In this document: positions 43,352 through 51,689 of the stretch, piece after piece
Numbering within the stretch: the first letter of the stretch is position 1
Layout: the number at the start of each line of letters is the position of its first letter
DNA from: CAUSKK01 sp963532425
GTDB lineage: Bacteria > Pseudomonadota > Gammaproteobacteria > Cardiobacteriales > Cardiobacteriaceae
DNA: 64,000 nt
Direction of reading: 5' to 3'
NCBI GenBank assembly: GCA_963532425.1
Contig: CAUSKK010000008.1
Span: 1-64,000, forward strand
The notes under the pieces: generated by a model
Told to the model about the DNA's origin: nothing
The model's input: only the letters and a program-made list of their open reading frames with translations
Database searches by the model: none
Translations under genes and position numbers: made by a program

Positions 43352-43421
43352 CCCTAAAGCGGCGGCCCCGGCGACCCGGCGCCGAACGAAAACAAGGCTC
43401 CCCCGGCGGGGCCACTTGGAA

Positions 43422-43445
43422 CCCGGCTCCGGCCGGGTTTTTTTT
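43422..43445 (+). terminator. Terminator after paralogue 2
   Basis: Fourth copy of the CCCGGC-TCCG-GCCGGG hairpin, followed by eight T. Confidence 0.88.
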
Positions 43446-43499
43446 GAAGCGGCTACGGCGCGCCGGTGCCGTTCGCTGCGTTTCCTGCGAAAGCACCTC

Positions 43500-44625
43500 A
43501 ACCCGCCAGCTCGGTTAAACCGAAGCGCTTCGGCTAGGGGAAGCGCTTCCTTCCCTCGGCCCGGTCTCATTTCACCGGCCCATAAAAATCGACGGCCCTG
43601 GGAAGCGCTTTGCTCCAAGGGCTGCCAACAAAGACAACGCCCGCCCCCGGCGTTTAAACCGAAGCGCTTCCCCTCTAGCCAGCGGACCAGCGCGAAGCGC
43701 TTCGTTGCCTCGCACTCCGGAAAAGCGTCGGGCCGGGGGCCAACAGCACAGCGAAGCGCTTCCTGCGGAAGCACCTCAACCCGCCACTCGGCTAAACCGA
43801 AGCGCTTCGGCCAGGGGAAGCGCTTCGCTCCGAGGGCTGCAACAAAGACAACGCCCGTCCCCGGCGTTTAAACCGAAGCGCTTCGTTCACAAAACCCGGG
43901 AAAGAGGAAATCCATCGCCGGCCGGCGCCTGTTTAATGAAGCGCTTCGGCCCGCCGGCTCGGTCAAGTTGAAGCGCTTCGGTGGCGGGATTTTTTTTAGA
44001 TGGCTCAGCCGGCGGGAAGCGCTTCGGTTTGATTATTCCGCCGGCCGCGTTTGCTTTCTTGCTGCCTCCCGGGGTGAAGCAGTTGCGGCGCGCCGTTGGC
44101 ACTCGCTGCGCTCCCTGCGGAAGCGCTTCGCTAAAACGGGTTCATTGATTTGAAAGCCTCTACGAACGAAGCGCTCCTCTTTTGACTCTTTCCCGGTCAA
44201 AGCGCTTCATTAATTTCAAAGGCTGGGCCGGGGTTAGCATCATTTTTCCAAAGCCGAAGCGCTTCGCTCTGAAAAGCCTCGCAAGGAAGAAGCGGTTGCT
44301 GGCGCCGTTGGCGCTCGCTGCGCCTCCTGCGGAAGCGCTTCGTTGCCAGAGACCAGAAAAAACCGAAGCGCTTCGGTCTGCTCGTTTGGGCGGGAGCGCT
44401 TCGCCAATAAAAGCTGGGAAGAAAGCCACCGGGCCGGGGCCACCAGAACGAAGCGCTTCGGTTTAATGGCCCCAGCCCAGAGCGCTAGTTTTATGAAGCG
44501 CTTCCTACTGGGTTATCAGAACGAAGCGCTTCGGTTTGATTATTCCGCCGGCCGCGCTTGCTTTCTTGCTGCGCTCCCTGCGGAAGCGCTTCGGCCAGGG
44601 AAGCGCTTCCTGCCCAAATCCAGCC
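43500..44625. repeat. Intergenic GAAGCGCTTC array with internal duplications
   Basis: About 20 exact copies and a few variants. Unlike the other arrays, longer segments recur: about 43490-43675 resembles 43767-43885 (CACCTCAACCCGCCA, then GACAACGCCCG), and about 44025-44130 resembles 44530-44592 (GATTATTCCGCCGGCCGCG, then GCTCCCTGCGGAAGCGCTTC). No intact gene is supported. Confidence 0.88.
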
Positions 44626-44627
44626 AC

Positions 44628-44653
44628 AAAAAAAGCCGGGTTGAACCCGGCTT
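44628..44653 (-). terminator. Rho-independent terminator of purD
   Basis: On the minus strand AAGCCGGGT/ACCCGGCTT with a 3-base loop, followed by seven T, 16 bases after the purD stop. Confidence 0.9.
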
Positions 44654-44669
44654 CCCATTCCGAAGCGCT

Positions 44670-45929
44670 TCACTCCTCGGCGCCAATGTCCCGGCGGAAA
44701 GTAATCCCATCGAAATCGATTTTCTCCAGGGCCGAATAGGCCGCCGCCCGGGCCGTGGCCAAATCGTCGCCCAGGGCCACCACGTTCAGCACCCGGCCGC
44801 CGCTGGTATAGAGCGCTTCGCCCTCGCGGCGGGCACCGGCGATGAAAATCTGGGCGAAGAAGCGGGCCTGTTCCAGATTGTGAATGGGCTGGCCGGTTTC
44901 CGGTGTGCCCGGATAGCCCCGCGCCGCCGCCACCAGACAGACGCTGTGCTGCGGCCGGAACTGGAAGGCCTCGGCGCTCAGTTCGCCGCGCAGGGCCGCC
45001 TCGATGGGGTCGAGCAGCTCCGTTTCCAGCAGCGGCAGCAGGGCCTGGGTTTCCGGGTCGCCGAGGCGCATGTTGTATTCGAGCAGATAGACGCCGTCGG
45101 CGGTAATCATCAGGCCGAAGAAAATCACCCCGGCCAGGGCCATGCCCTCGGCGGCCAGCCCGCGCAAAGTCGGGGCGGCAATGTCCCGTTCAAAGGCGGC
45201 CCGGTGCGCGGCGGTGAACAGCGGGTGCGGAGCCACCACGCCCATGCCGCCGGTGTTGGCGCCGCTGTTGTGTTCGCCGATGGTTTTATGGTCGCGGGCC
45301 GGCAGCATCAGCGCCAGCGTCTTGCCATCGCAGAAGCTCAGCAGCGAGCATTCAAAGCCCTGTAGGAATTCTTCGATGACGATTTCATCGCCGGCACTGC
45401 CGAAGCGCTTCGCCGCCATGATGTCGCGCACCGCCGCCTCGGCCTCGGCCCGGTTCTGGCAGATGATGACGCCCTTGCCGGCGGCCAGTCCGCTGGCCTT
45501 GACCACGGTGGGATAGGGGCAATGTTGCAGATGGGCCAGGGCGGCGTCCAGGTCGCTGAAGCTGGCGTAGGCGGCGGTTTTGACGCCGTACTTGGCCATA
45601 AAATCCTTGGCGAAGCGCTTCGAGCCCTCCAGCTGGGCCGACTGTAAATCGGCGCCGAAGATTTTCAGGCCGGCGGCACGGAAACGGTCGACGATGCCCT
45701 CCATGAGCAGGGCTTCGCTGCCCACCATCGTTAAATCGATGTGATAGTCCTGGGCGAAGGTCAGCAGGGCGTCCACCGACTGCTGGGGAATGTTCTCGGC
45801 CTTGCTGATGAAACTAGTGCCACCGTTGCCGTTGGCCAGATAGATGCGCTCCACCCGGGCGTCCTGGGCGAATTTCCAGGCCAGCGCCTGTTCCCGGCCG
45901 CCGTTGCCGATGATGAGGATTCTTGTCAT
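44670..45929 (-). CDS. purD: Phosphoribosylamine-glycine ligase
   Basis: A 419-residue ATP-grasp enzyme that joins phosphoribosylamine and glycine, the second step of purine synthesis. It has MTRILIIGNGGREQALAWKFA, the ATP-grasp loops VVKASGLAAGKGVIICQ and IVIEEFLQGFECSLLSFCDG, the GSNTGGMG-like motif HNSGANTGGMGVVAPHP, and NMRLGDPETQALLPLL. Length is normal. purH, often adjacent in other bacteria, is absent. A GAAGCGCTTC copy lies in the gene at about 45401. Confidence 0.97.
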   Translation of the reverse strand: MTRILIIGNGGREQALAWKFAQDARVERIYLANGNGGTSFISKAENIPQQSVDALLTFAQDYHIDLTMVGSEALLMEGIVDRFRAAGLKIFGADLQSAQLEGSKRFAKDFMAKYGVKTAAYASFSDLDAALAHLQHCPYPTVVKASGLAAGKGVIICQNRAEAEAAVRDIMAAKRFGSAGDEIVIEEFLQGFECSLLSFCDGKTLALMLPARDHKTIGEHNSGANTGGMGVVAPHPLFTAAHRAAFERDIAAPTLRGLAAEGMALAGVIFFGLMITADGVYLLEYNMRLGDPETQALLPLLETELLDPIEAALRGELSAEAFQFRPQHSVCLVAAARGYPGTPETGQPIHNLEQARFFAQIFIAGARREGEALYTSGGRVLNVVALGDDLATARAAAYSALEKIDFDGITFRRDIGAEE

Positions 45930-45939
45930 GGGTACTCCT

Positions 45940-45975
45940 AAAAATGACGATGGCAGAGCCTGAGCCCTGCCATCG
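45940..45975 (-). terminator. Possible terminator of the dehydrogenase gene
   Basis: GATGGCAG/CTGCCATC stem (45949-45956, 45967-45974) with a 10-base loop; on the minus strand a TTTTT stretch follows a few bases later. Confidence 0.45.
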
Positions 45976-45995
45976 CCGTGGTTGATTGAAGGTTC

Positions 45996-47030
45996 CTAGT
46001 TGGGGCTAACCAGGATTTTCACCTGTGCCTTCTCTTTGACCAGGGTTTCAAAGCCTTCGGCGACGATGTCCTGCAGCTTGATGCGCTTGGTCACGAGCTT
46101 ATCCTTGGAGAAATAGCCCTGTTCCATCAGCTTCAGCACCGCCGGGAACACGTGGCGATAGGCGATGATACCGCGCACGGTTTTTTCCTTGATGACGATT
46201 TCGTTGGGCTTCACGCTGGCCTCGCGCTCCCAGATGCTGACAATCACCGCCATGCCATCGTTCTTGATGGCCTCGATGGACTGTTGCAGCACCGGGGGCA
46301 CGCCGGTTACCTCGAAGGAGACGTCGGCGCCGCCGTTGGTGGCCGCGCGAATGGCTGCCACCGCGTCGGTTTCGGCCGGATTGATGACCTGGGCGCCCAG
46401 TTCCCGGGCCTTGGCCTGGCGCTCCGGCGACAGTTCCACGGCGTAGATTTGGCTGGCGCCGGCGGCGCGCAGAGCCTCAATAACCAGCAGACCGATGGGG
46501 CCGCAGCCGAAGACCGCCGCCGTCTCGCCGGCCTTGATTTTGCTCTGGTGCACGGCATAGAGGGCCACCGCCGCCGGTTCCACCAGGGCGCCCTGCTCGT
46601 AGTCGATGCCGGCGGGCAGCTTGTGGACGATGCCGCTATCAACGACACAGAATTCAGCAAAGCCGCCGTCGGCGGCCAGACCGACGAAGCCCAGGTGCGG
46701 GTCCAGATTGTATTGGCCCACCAGGCCGTTGGCGGCCAGAATCGGTTCCACCGTTACCCGGTCGCCCACCTTCACATTCTTGACGTCGGCACCCACCTCA
46801 ACGATTTCACCGGCGAACTCGTGGCCCATGGTCAGCGGGGCCTTGCGGTGGGAATAGGGGTGCTCCTCCTTCACGGGAATGAAAATGGGCCCGCCCAGGT
46901 ATTCGTGCAGGTCGCTGCCGCAAATGCCGGTGTATTTCACGGCAATTTTGACCTCGTGGGCCTTCACGCCGGGAACGGGAACTTCTTCCACGCGAATGTC
47001 GCGGGGGCCATACCATCTTGCTGCTTTCAT
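45996..47030 (-). CDS. Zinc-dependent dehydrogenase, butanediol dehydrogenase type
   Basis: A 344-residue MDR-family dehydrogenase, most like (R,R)-2,3-butanediol/acetoin dehydrogenases. The catalytic zinc ligands are present in YTGICGSDLHEYLGGP and MGHEFAGEIVEVG; the NAD fold has VFGCGPIGLLVIEAL with an acidic residue (VELSPER) after strand 2, favouring NAD(H). The four-Cys lobe that binds structural zinc in many relatives is missing: that loop reads VEPILAANGLVGQYNLDPHLGF. This fits a known Cys-lacking subgroup, best remembered from lactic-acid bacteria, so transfer is possible. Substrate is inferred. The gene follows purN with its own TATAAT. Confidence 0.82.
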   Translation of the reverse strand: MKAARWYGPRDIRVEEVPVPGVKAHEVKIAVKYTGICGSDLHEYLGGPIFIPVKEEHPYSHRKAPLTMGHEFAGEIVEVGADVKNVKVGDRVTVEPILAANGLVGQYNLDPHLGFVGLAADGGFAEFCVVDSGIVHKLPAGIDYEQGALVEPAAVALYAVHQSKIKAGETAAVFGCGPIGLLVIEALRAAGASQIYAVELSPERQAKARELGAQVINPAETDAVAAIRAATNGGADVSFEVTGVPPVLQQSIEAIKNDGMAVIVSIWEREASVKPNEIVIKEKTVRGIIAYRHVFPAVLKLMEQGYFSKDKLVTKRIKLQDIVAEGFETLVKEKAQVKILVSPN

Positions 47031-47065
47031 AGGTCATCCTCTAGGGTTGAAAAAATACGTTTTCG

Positions 47066-47071
47066 ATTATA
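47066..47071 (-). promoter_or_regulatory. Likely -10 element of the dehydrogenase gene
   Basis: Perfect TATAAT on the minus strand overlapping the purN stop codon. It is followed by CGAAAAC, similar to the fruB promoter (TATAATCGAAAC). No good -35 is seen. Confidence 0.4.
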
Positions 47072-47654
47072 GAACCGCGATTGGTGGGCCGTCCAGCAGC
47101 CGCCCCAGCGTCCGAATCAGCAGCTCGTGCTCCTCGGCCTGCACCCGCGCCGCCAGGCTTTCCGGGCTGTCGTTGGCCTGGACCGGCACCCGGGCCTGGG
47201 CGATGACGGCGCCGGTGTCCACGCCCTCATCGACCCAGTGGACGCTGCAGCCGCTTTCGGTCTCGCCGGCGGCCAGCACCGCCGCATGCACCCGGAGGCC
47301 ATACATGCCGGGGCCGCCGAATTTCGGCAGCAGCGACGGGTGCAGATTGATGATTTTCTGCGGGAAGCGTTGCACCAATTCCGGCGGAATGATGCTGAGG
47401 AAGCCGGCCAGCACGATGAAATCCACCGGGGGCAGCGCCGCCGTCAGCCGGGCGCCAAAATCCGGCAGTTTGCGGTCGATAAGCTGCACCGGAATGCCGG
47501 CGTTGAGGGCATGTTCCAGGCCGGCGCAGTCGCGGTCGGCCAGCACCAGCCCGATGCGGGCGGGCAGGCGGCCGTCCTCAACGGCGGCGATGAGGGCGGC
47601 CAGATTGGAACCCCGGCCGGAAATCAGCACGGCCAGTGTTTTTTGGGGGGTCAT
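47067..47654 (-). CDS. purN: Phosphoribosylglycinamide formyltransferase (PurN)
   Basis: A 195-residue folate-dependent enzyme that formylates GAR in purine synthesis. It has LAVLISGRGSNLAALIAAVE at the N-terminus for phosphate binding, IVLAGFLSIIPPELV, the catalytic INLHPSLLPKFGGPGMYG (Asn-His pair), and VHWVDEGVDTGAVIAQ with the catalytic Asp. ATG 47654 has AAGGAG upstream and overlaps the stop of the preceding gene by four bases. purM, its usual partner, is not here. Confidence 0.95.
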   Translation of the reverse strand: MTPQKTLAVLISGRGSNLAALIAAVEDGRLPARIGLVLADRDCAGLEHALNAGIPVQLIDRKLPDFGARLTAALPPVDFIVLAGFLSIIPPELVQRFPQKIINLHPSLLPKFGGPGMYGLRVHAAVLAAGETESGCSVHWVDEGVDTGAVIAQARVPVQANDSPESLAARVQAEEHELLIRTLGRLLDGPPIAVL

Positions 47655-48238
47655 GATTGCTCCTTGAACTGTTGGGCGGCGGCGAAAAAGGCGACGCCGC
47701 CGTCGGCGAAGGCCGGGCGCGCCAGATAGTAGGCCACGCCCCGGTCGACGAAAAAGAAGAGGAAATCCCGGTCGAGCACCAGCCGTTCCACGGCGGCCCA
47801 GCGGTAGTGCAGCTCGGTGCGGCCGGCCTCGCAAACCGTCAGGCCCTCGGCGTTGATGGTATAGTCGAAGCGGCGGCCGTCCAGGGGGCGGAAGGCCAGC
47901 CGCTGCCAGCCGCGCCATTTGAGTTCGTTCTGCAGCACCGTCAGCGCCGCCGCCGCCAGCAGGGCCCAGGAACCGTAGTTGAGCCAGCGCAGGCCCTCGG
48001 CCGTCCAGAGGCGGCAGGCCGCTTCGTCGGCGGCCAGCAGCGGGCAAATTTGCCAGAGCAGCTCGCTGCCGCGCAGGCTGAAACGGTAGAAGAGATAGAA
48101 GGCCAAAATCCCCGCCGCCAGCAGGACCAGCGGGAGGACGCGCCAGCGGCGGGGGACGGCCAGCAGTCGGCCCAGTCGGCGCCGGGCCTGGCGTTGCAGG
48201 GCGGTGCTCAGCACCTGGCTGAAATGCTGGGCACTCAT
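47651..48238 (-). CDS. YcxB-like domain membrane protein
   Basis: A 195-residue protein with two helices (about 38-57 and 88-107) and a C-terminal soluble domain (FDYTINAEGLTVCEAGRTELHYRWAAVERLVLDRDFLFFFVDRGVAYYLARPAF) matching the YcxB-like pattern: a polar strand, a W-x-x-V turn, then F-hydrophobic strands. Function unknown. ATG 48238 is chosen because it overlaps the ogt stop (ATGA); a longer frame upstream lies inside ogt. It overlaps purN by four bases, so ogt, this gene and purN are coupled. Confidence 0.75.
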   Translation of the reverse strand: MSAQHFSQVLSTALQRQARRRLGRLLAVPRRWRVLPLVLLAAGILAFYLFYRFSLRGSELLWQICPLLAADEAACRLWTAEGLRWLNYGSWALLAAAALTVLQNELKWRGWQRLAFRPLDGRRFDYTINAEGLTVCEAGRTELHYRWAAVERLVLDRDFLFFFVDRGVAYYLARPAFADGGVAFFAAAQQFKEQS

Positions 48239-48852
48239 GGCCAGTCCCGTTCCCGTTCCAGGGCGGCGTTGAGCTCGGCCCAGCGGGCCGGGGCCGGAGG
48301 AAGCGCTTCGCCCCGTTCCAGGGCCAGCAGCCATTGCTTGCGGTCGAGGCCGCCGCCGTAGCCGGTGAGCTGGCCGTTGCTGCCGATGACCCGGTGGCAG
48401 GGAATCAGAATGGAAATCCAGTTCTGGCCGTTGGCATTGGCCACCGCCCGCACCGCCGTGGGCCGGCCGAGGCGCCGGGCCTCCTCTTTATAGGAACAGG
48501 TCTGGCCGTAGGGAATCGTTTGCAGCGTCGCCCACACCCGCTGTTGAAAGTCCGTGCCCAGCGGCGCCAACGGCACGGTGAAGTTCTGGCGTTGGCCGGC
48601 GAAGTATTCGGCCAGCTGGGCCCGGGTCTGGCGCAGCAGCCCGTTGGCAGGCTCGTGGCGGAAGCCCAGCTTAGCCAGCCGCCAGGGCCAGGCGTCCCCC
48701 TCGACAAATTCCACCAGCACCAGCCCCTCGGCCCGGGCCGCCAGCAGCAGCGGCCCCAGCGGCGCGGGCATCAGGTCGTAGGCCAGCCGGGCCGGTTGGG
48801 AGCCAAGCTGGAGAAACTGCTTCAGCGCCGCCAGCGTTTCCGCCGCGTTCAC
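48235..48852 (-). CDS. ogt: Methylated-DNA-protein cysteine methyltransferase
   Basis: A 205-residue suicide repair protein that takes methyl groups from O6-methylguanine. The acceptor Cys is in ISILIPCHRVIGSNGQLTGYGGG, with RAVANANGQNW for the arginine finger/Asn hinge, and a helix-turn-helix FQQRVWATLQTIPYGQTCSY. There is no Ada-type N-terminal domain. Start GTG 48852 overlaps the stop of the preceding small gene (GTGA). Symbol ogt is used for the stand-alone form. Confidence 0.92.
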   Translation of the reverse strand: MNAAETLAALKQFLQLGSQPARLAYDLMPAPLGPLLLAARAEGLVLVEFVEGDAWPWRLAKLGFRHEPANGLLRQTRAQLAEYFAGQRQNFTVPLAPLGTDFQQRVWATLQTIPYGQTCSYKEEARRLGRPTAVRAVANANGQNWISILIPCHRVIGSNGQLTGYGGGLDRKQWLLALERGEALPPAPARWAELNAALERERDWP

Positions 48853-49124
48853 GATTTTTTCAGGCCGGGAATGGCCTGCCACAGGCGCAGCAGGGCGTCC
48901 TTGGCCTGGGTGAAGACATCGCCGAGGGTGGCGAAGATGCCGTAGTTGGCGCAGAGGAAAATAATCAGCGGAATTTCCAGCAGATAGAGATAGAGCAGCC
49001 GCCAGGTTTTGAGTTTTTCCCGCTCGGCGTCGTCGCAGAACAGCCGACGGCGCTCGTAGAAGCGGTTGCTGCTGTAGGAGAGCAGAAGAATGCAGAAAAG
49101 GGCGATAAATTGCTGTTGAATCAT
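48849..49124 (-). CDS. Small membrane protein of unknown function
   Basis: A 91-residue protein with two hydrophobic segments (about IALFCILLLSY and LYLYLLEIPLIIFLCANYGIF) separated by a charged RFYERRRLFCDDAEREKLKTW, and an amphipathic C-terminus. The start ATG 49124 has AGGA eight bases upstream; an earlier in-frame ATG at 49139 overlaps the rsmJ stop and would add five residues. It overlaps ogt. I do not recognise a family. Reality is supported by tight packing between rsmJ and ogt. Confidence 0.65.
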   Translation of the reverse strand: MIQQQFIALFCILLLSYSSNRFYERRRLFCDDAEREKLKTWRLLYLYLLEIPLIIFLCANYGIFATLGDVFTQAKDALLRLWQAIPGLKKS

Positions 49125-49138
49125 GGTTTTTCCTGACA

Positions 49139-49798
49139 TTAGACAAGGTAGACATCATAGCGAGTGTTGGGGGCGCCGATGGCGAAATCTGGGGCCACGC
49201 CGGCCAGCGGCGGCGCGCCCTTGGGCCGTTTTACCACCACCCGTTTTTCGGCCCGGGCCCGGGCGGCGGCCAACAGCTGGGCCTCCTCGGCCGGGCTCGG
49301 GGCGGCGAGCAGCTGGTGCAGGGCCTGCATCTCACGGCCGACGGCGGCGCTCTTGCGGCGCGGTGGAAACATGGGGTCGAGATAAATGGCCTCGTGGCGC
49401 CGGCCCACCTCGGCCACATCGCCGGCCACCAGCTCGGGCCGGGGGCCGTCCAGCTCGGCCAGACCCTGGCGCAGCAGCAGCTGCAGGTAGGGATTGCGTT
49501 CGTAGAGGGTGAGACGGAAGCCGCGATAGTGCAGCAGCCAGGCGTCGCGGCCCCAGCCGGCGGTGCCGTCGCCGATGTCGCTCAGGCCACGAAAGGCCCG
49601 GGGCAGATATTCGGTGCCGCCCCGGGCGCGGTAGAAGGCACTACGAAAGTCAATGGTCAGGGGCCGGTGGCGGCCGGCGCCGTCGGCGAGGTGATAGCGG
49701 CCGTCCAGATGGATGAGATGGGGGCCGGCCGGCGGCGTGGCGCAGGGTTCGGCGCCGGGGGGAAGCGCTGCGGCCGGGCCGCAGTAGAGCAGGCTCAT
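49139..49798 (-). CDS. rsmJ: 16S rRNA (guanine-1516-N2)-methyltransferase RsmJ
   Basis: A 219-residue SAM-dependent methyltransferase. The catalytic-site signature YLDPMFPPRRKSAAVGREMQ is specific to RsmJ. The SAM region includes the TIDFRSAFYRARGG stretch, SDIGDGTAGWGRDAWLL (motif I) and LYERNPYLQLLL; KRVVVKRPKGAPPL is also conserved. Its start overlaps the DUF2569 gene stop by four bases. The order around it is not the E. coli one (prlC/gdhA). Confidence 0.92.
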   Translation of the reverse strand: MSLLYCGPAAALPPGAEPCATPPAGPHLIHLDGRYHLADGAGRHRPLTIDFRSAFYRARGGTEYLPRAFRGLSDIGDGTAGWGRDAWLLHYRGFRLTLYERNPYLQLLLRQGLAELDGPRPELVAGDVAEVGRRHEAIYLDPMFPPRRKSAAVGREMQALHQLLAAPSPAEEAQLLAAARARAEKRVVVKRPKGAPPLAGVAPDFAIGAPNTRYDVYLV

Positions 49799-50280
49799 TG
49801 GACGAAGACGCGCCGGACGTGCTCGGACTGCTGCATATAGACCACACAGAGAAAGCCGTAGAGCAGGCCGTGGCCGAGGGTGCGAAAGTTTTCCCCCTCA
49901 ACCACCAGGCCGCCGGGCAGGAGCAGGGCCGCCAGCAGCACGTAGAACAGGAAAAACAGCGGTTTTACAACGCAAAAAACCATGAACGGGCGCGGAAAAT
50001 GACGGGAACGGCGCAGAAACAGCGCCAGCAGCACCAGATTGGCCAGCAGCAGCAGGCCATTGCCGAGCGCTTCGACGCTGACCACCAGCGTGAGCCGGCC
50101 GCTGCCCGCCGTGCCGGCGGCGGTGGCGCTGGCCCAGTCCGTCCAGAGCTGCTGGTAGAGGGGCAGGACTTCCGCCAGCGACAGCAGCAGGCTGAGCAGC
50201 AGGGTGAGGCCGACCAGCAGCAGACCGCCGCCGAGGCGGGGGCGCCGGGCCGAAGCCGGGCTAGGGAAATGAAGGTCCAT
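49795..50280 (-). CDS. DUF2569 family membrane protein
   Basis: A 161-residue protein with four predicted helices (about 17-35, 64-84, 94-116 and 129-145) and the DUF2569 endings: LPLYQQLW after helix 1 and the C-terminal YMQQSEHVRRVFVQ, corresponding to the family YxxxSxRVxxTF. ATG 50280 has GGAG seven bases upstream. It is the first gene of the overlapped run to purN. No biochemical function is known for the family. Confidence 0.75.
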   Translation of the reverse strand: MDLHFPSPASARRPRLGGGLLLVGLTLLLSLLLSLAEVLPLYQQLWTDWASATAAGTAGSGRLTLVVSVEALGNGLLLLANLVLLALFLRRSRHFPRPFMVFCVVKPLFFLFYVLLAALLLPGGLVVEGENFRTLGHGLLYGFLCVVYMQQSEHVRRVFVQ

Positions 50281-50360
50281 GATGATTCTCCAAAAAGCGA
50301 GCAGTCTAACAATGGGGCGAGCCCGATAAAATCGCCCCATTTCCCCAAGGGAGCAAGCCC

Positions 50361-50570
50361 ATGAAAGACGAATATGACTTCAGCAACGCCCGCCGCAATC
50401 CCTACGCGGCCACGCTAAAACAGACCCTGCTTGTCCCCCTGGACGATGCCAGCGCGGCCTATTTCCAGACGCTGGCCGAGGAGATGTCAATGCCGGTCGC
50501 GGCCCTCGTCAGTCTTTATCTCAAAGACTGCGCCGAACAACGGCGCCGGCCCTCATGGGAGGGCTTCTAG
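50361..50570 (+). CDS. Ribbon-helix-helix antitoxin-like protein (BrnA/CopG-like)
   Basis: A 69-residue protein: MKDEYDFSNARRNPYAATLKQTLLVPLDDASAAYFQTLAEEMSMPVAALVSLYLKDCAEQ. The MKDEYDFS opening, a short basic linker, a strand (TLLVPLD) and two helices are typical of ribbon-helix-helix antitoxins such as BrnA or CopG types. GGGAG precedes the ATG. No toxin gene (BrnT, HigB or similar) is adjacent: on one side is the divergent DUF2569 gene, on the other a convergent membrane-protein gene overlapping its end by four bases. It is thus an orphan antitoxin or a small regulator. Confidence 0.75.
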   Translation: MKDEYDFSNARRNPYAATLKQTLLVPLDDASAAYFQTLAEEMSMPVAALVSLYLKDCAEQRRRPSWEGF

Positions 50571-51637
50571 ACCCCTATGGCCCCGGCCCGCGCGTCGAGC
50601 TCGGCCAATAGCTGGGCGGCGGCCGCTGCCGGCCAGCCGTAGAGCAGCGGCAGGCCACTGGCTCGGCTCAGCCGTTCCGCCAGCGCCAGAATGGCCCCGT
50701 CATGGGGGACCCGGCCGAACGGCGGCAGGCGCAGCACCGCCAGCAGCTCGTCGGGGCCGGCGGCGCCCCGGGCCAGCCACAGCTGCCACTCTTCGTCCAG
50801 CAGCACATAGAACCCGATGAAATCCGCCGCCGACCAGCGTGCACACTCCTGCCAGCCCAGACCCCGGCGCCGGTCGCGGGCTAGCTGATCGCCGTCGGCC
50901 TCATAGCGCCAGCGCTGGCGCGGCCGCACCCCGTAGAGCAGCGCCCCCAGCAGCAGCGGCACCGGCAGCAGGCGCAGAATCTCATTCCAACGCCCCTGCA
51001 CCCCGAGGCCGGCCAGCCGCAGCAGCCCATAGGCCAGCAACAGCCCCAATCCCAGCCGGAGGCCAGCAACCAGCGGCGCGGCGGTGCAGCGCAGCGAACG
51101 GCGGGCGGTGCCCCGGGGCGGCAGGGCATGGGCCTCGGGCCGGCGGATGTTTTGTTGTTGGCGCTGCCGGCGCCAGCGTTGCCCGGTCTGCCAGAGTCCG
51201 ACCAGGGCCGCCCCGGCCAGCAGCAGGGCCAACAGCAGCCCGGCCACCCGCAAGCCCGGGGCCGGCTGCAGACCACTGTGCCAGCCCAGCAGACCGGCAT
51301 AAATCAGCAGCAGCAGCCGGGACAGGCCGGCGCTGGCGATGCGGACGGGCTCGCCGTGGCCGATGAGGGGCGGCGCATCGGGGGCGCTGGCCGGCCAGAG
51401 GCGCCAGATTTCCCACAGTTCGGCCAGGGCAAATTGGGCCAGCCCCACTGCCAGCAGGGTCAGGGTCTGCTGGGACAGGCTCGCCCAGTCGGCCCGAATG
51501 GCTCCGTAGGCCAGGAACCCGGCCACCACCAGCAGCGACAGTGCCGTCAGAGCGTTGGCGCTGAGCTCGTCGCGGTGCGGCCGCTGGTAGCTGAAGGGAA
51601 TGGGCGACAGATATTGAAGGGGGGTGGTGGGATGCAT
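50567..51637 (-). CDS. Hypothetical polytopic membrane protein
   Basis: A 356-residue protein with about six hydrophobic helices (for example ALTALSLLVVAGFLAYGAI, LLLLIYAGLLGW, VAGLLLALLLAGAALVGLW, LRLGLGLLLAYGLLRLAGLG, LLPVPLLLGALLYGV) and a soluble C-terminal part of about 110 residues (RRGLGWQECARWSAADFIGFYVLLDEEWQLWLARG). Basic stretches lie between helices. I do not recognise it. The C-terminal pattern W-SAADF-GF-VLLDE resembles the YcxB-like protein at 47.7 kb in style only. It is convergent with, and overlaps, the antitoxin-like gene. The long frame has normal codon use for this genome. Confidence 0.65.
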   Translation of the reverse strand: MHPTTPLQYLSPIPFSYQRPHRDELSANALTALSLLVVAGFLAYGAIRADWASLSQQTLTLLAVGLAQFALAELWEIWRLWPASAPDAPPLIGHGEPVRIASAGLSRLLLLIYAGLLGWHSGLQPAPGLRVAGLLLALLLAGAALVGLWQTGQRWRRQRQQQNIRRPEAHALPPRGTARRSLRCTAAPLVAGLRLGLGLLLAYGLLRLAGLGVQGRWNEILRLLPVPLLLGALLYGVRPRQRWRYEADGDQLARDRRRGLGWQECARWSAADFIGFYVLLDEEWQLWLARGAAGPDELLAVLRLPPFGRVPHDGAILALAERLSRASGLPLLYGWPAAAAAQLLAELDARAGAIGV

Positions 51638-51689
51638 AAGGGCTCCAAATAAAGGGACAGGCCGGGGATTATAGGGCCGGGCCCGGGCC

